From: an uncultured Chitinophagaceae bacterium
GTDB lineage: Bacteria > Bacteroidota > Bacteroidia > Chitinophagales > Chitinophagaceae
NCBI GenBank assembly: GCA_903832075.1
Contig: CAILAF010000670.1
Location: 1 to 7,206 of the forward strand
Length of the DNA stretch: 7,206 bases
Direction of reading: 5' to 3'
Shown: piece after piece, positions 7,054 through 7,206 of the stretch
Layout of the letters: every line of letters starts with the position of its first letter
Numbering within the stretch: the stretch's first letter is position 1
The notes under the pieces: generated by a model
What the model was told of the DNA's origin: nothing
The model's database searches: none
What the model saw: the letters and a program-made list of their open reading frames with translations, nothing else
Position numbers and translations under genes: made by a program

Positions 7054-7206
7054 ATTCTAATTGATCAATTAAAAATAATTCCTGAAACTCTTTTGATAGA
7101 TGGAAATCGTTTTAAACAGTATAAAACAATGCCGCATACTTGCATTATACAAGGCGATGGTAAATACATGAGTATTGCCGCCGCCTCCATTTTAGCAAAA
7201 ACTTAC
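7054..7206 (+). pseudogene. rnhB: Ribonuclease HII fragment lacking its N-terminus (continues past window edge)
   Basis: Read in the frame starting at 7054, the 51 codons to the window edge match the middle of bacterial RNase HII, which removes RNA residues and RNA-DNA hybrids from DNA. Visible family features are a DQLK...PE helix (fragment residues 4-11), LLIDGNRF with the third catalytic Asp (codon 7099-7101), the PHTCI strand, GDGK with the fourth catalytic Asp (fragment residue 35), and the strongly conserved IAAASILAKTY. The frame is closed upstream by TAA at 7051-7053, and the first in-frame ATG is only at 7117. An intact protein would need about 100 more N-terminal residues carrying the D-E-A-G-R-G motif, but that space is taken by the divergent HAD gene. 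The identity is secure. Whether this is a true pseudogene, a truncation caused by rearrangement, or an assembly join cannot be decided here. The 3' end is not in the window. Confidence 0.75.

Noticed and set aside
7058..7071. Perfect 14-base palindrome TAATTGATCAATTA close to the point where RNase HII similarity begins
   Set aside because: It falls on codons for the conserved I-D-Q-L of RNase HII, and AT-rich palindromes of this size arise easily, so an operator or recombination site is not supported.
1..7206. Search for CRISPR arrays, tRNA or rRNA genes, insertion-sequence ends, and defence or toxin-antitoxin modules
   Set aside because: No regularly spaced repeats, no tRNA-like cloverleaf, no transposase and no defence-type domains were seen. 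Nearly all of the window is accounted for by conserved housekeeping-type genes.

Overview
The window looks like a stretch of ordinary chromosome from an AT-rich member of the Bacteroidota. The evidence is the low GC content, the lack of Shine-Dalgarno-like sequences before nearly every start, tight gene packing, and protein versions typical of that phylum (two-domain malic enzyme, the YrbE/MlaE permease variant, and a HAD phosphatase with a D-x-N-G-T motif). A Chitinophagaceae-like source is my guess from overall protein character; it cannot be proven here.

Layout: positions 1-77 hold the edge of something upstream that I cannot identify. Six plus-strand genes follow: a MaeB-type malic enzyme fused to a phosphotransacetylase-like domain (78-2417); an MlaE/YrbE-family lipid-transport permease (2437-3180); a 62-bp very AT-rich gap; an exported thioredoxin-fold protein with a WCSWC motif (3243-3788); a DUF4442 hotdog-fold protein (3788-4273); a beta-CASP metallo-beta-lactamase nuclease-like protein (4277-5680); and an MgtC/SapB membrane protein (5680-6309). 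The last four are joined by 1-base overlaps or a 3-base gap and are very probably one transcript. A convergent minus-strand HAD hydrolase (6315-6968) ends 5 bases from mgtC.

The right edge (7054-7206) carries, on the plus strand, the central part of ribonuclease HII. Its N-terminal roughly one hundred residues, including the catalytic Asp-Glu pair, are not present upstream. The sequence there is an in-frame stop and then the back-to-back HAD gene. This is either a truncated rnhB remnant or an assembly junction, and it is the most unusual item in the window.

The genes do not form an obvious pathway. The malic enzyme serves central carbon metabolism (pyruvate/NADPH supply). The permease serves envelope lipid traffic but has no ATPase partner next to it. 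The four-gene block mixes envelope redox, a hotdog protein, a putative RNA-processing nuclease and a membrane stress/ion protein. I found no CRISPR array, tRNA, rRNA, insertion sequence or defence system, and nothing I would call a new biological system.
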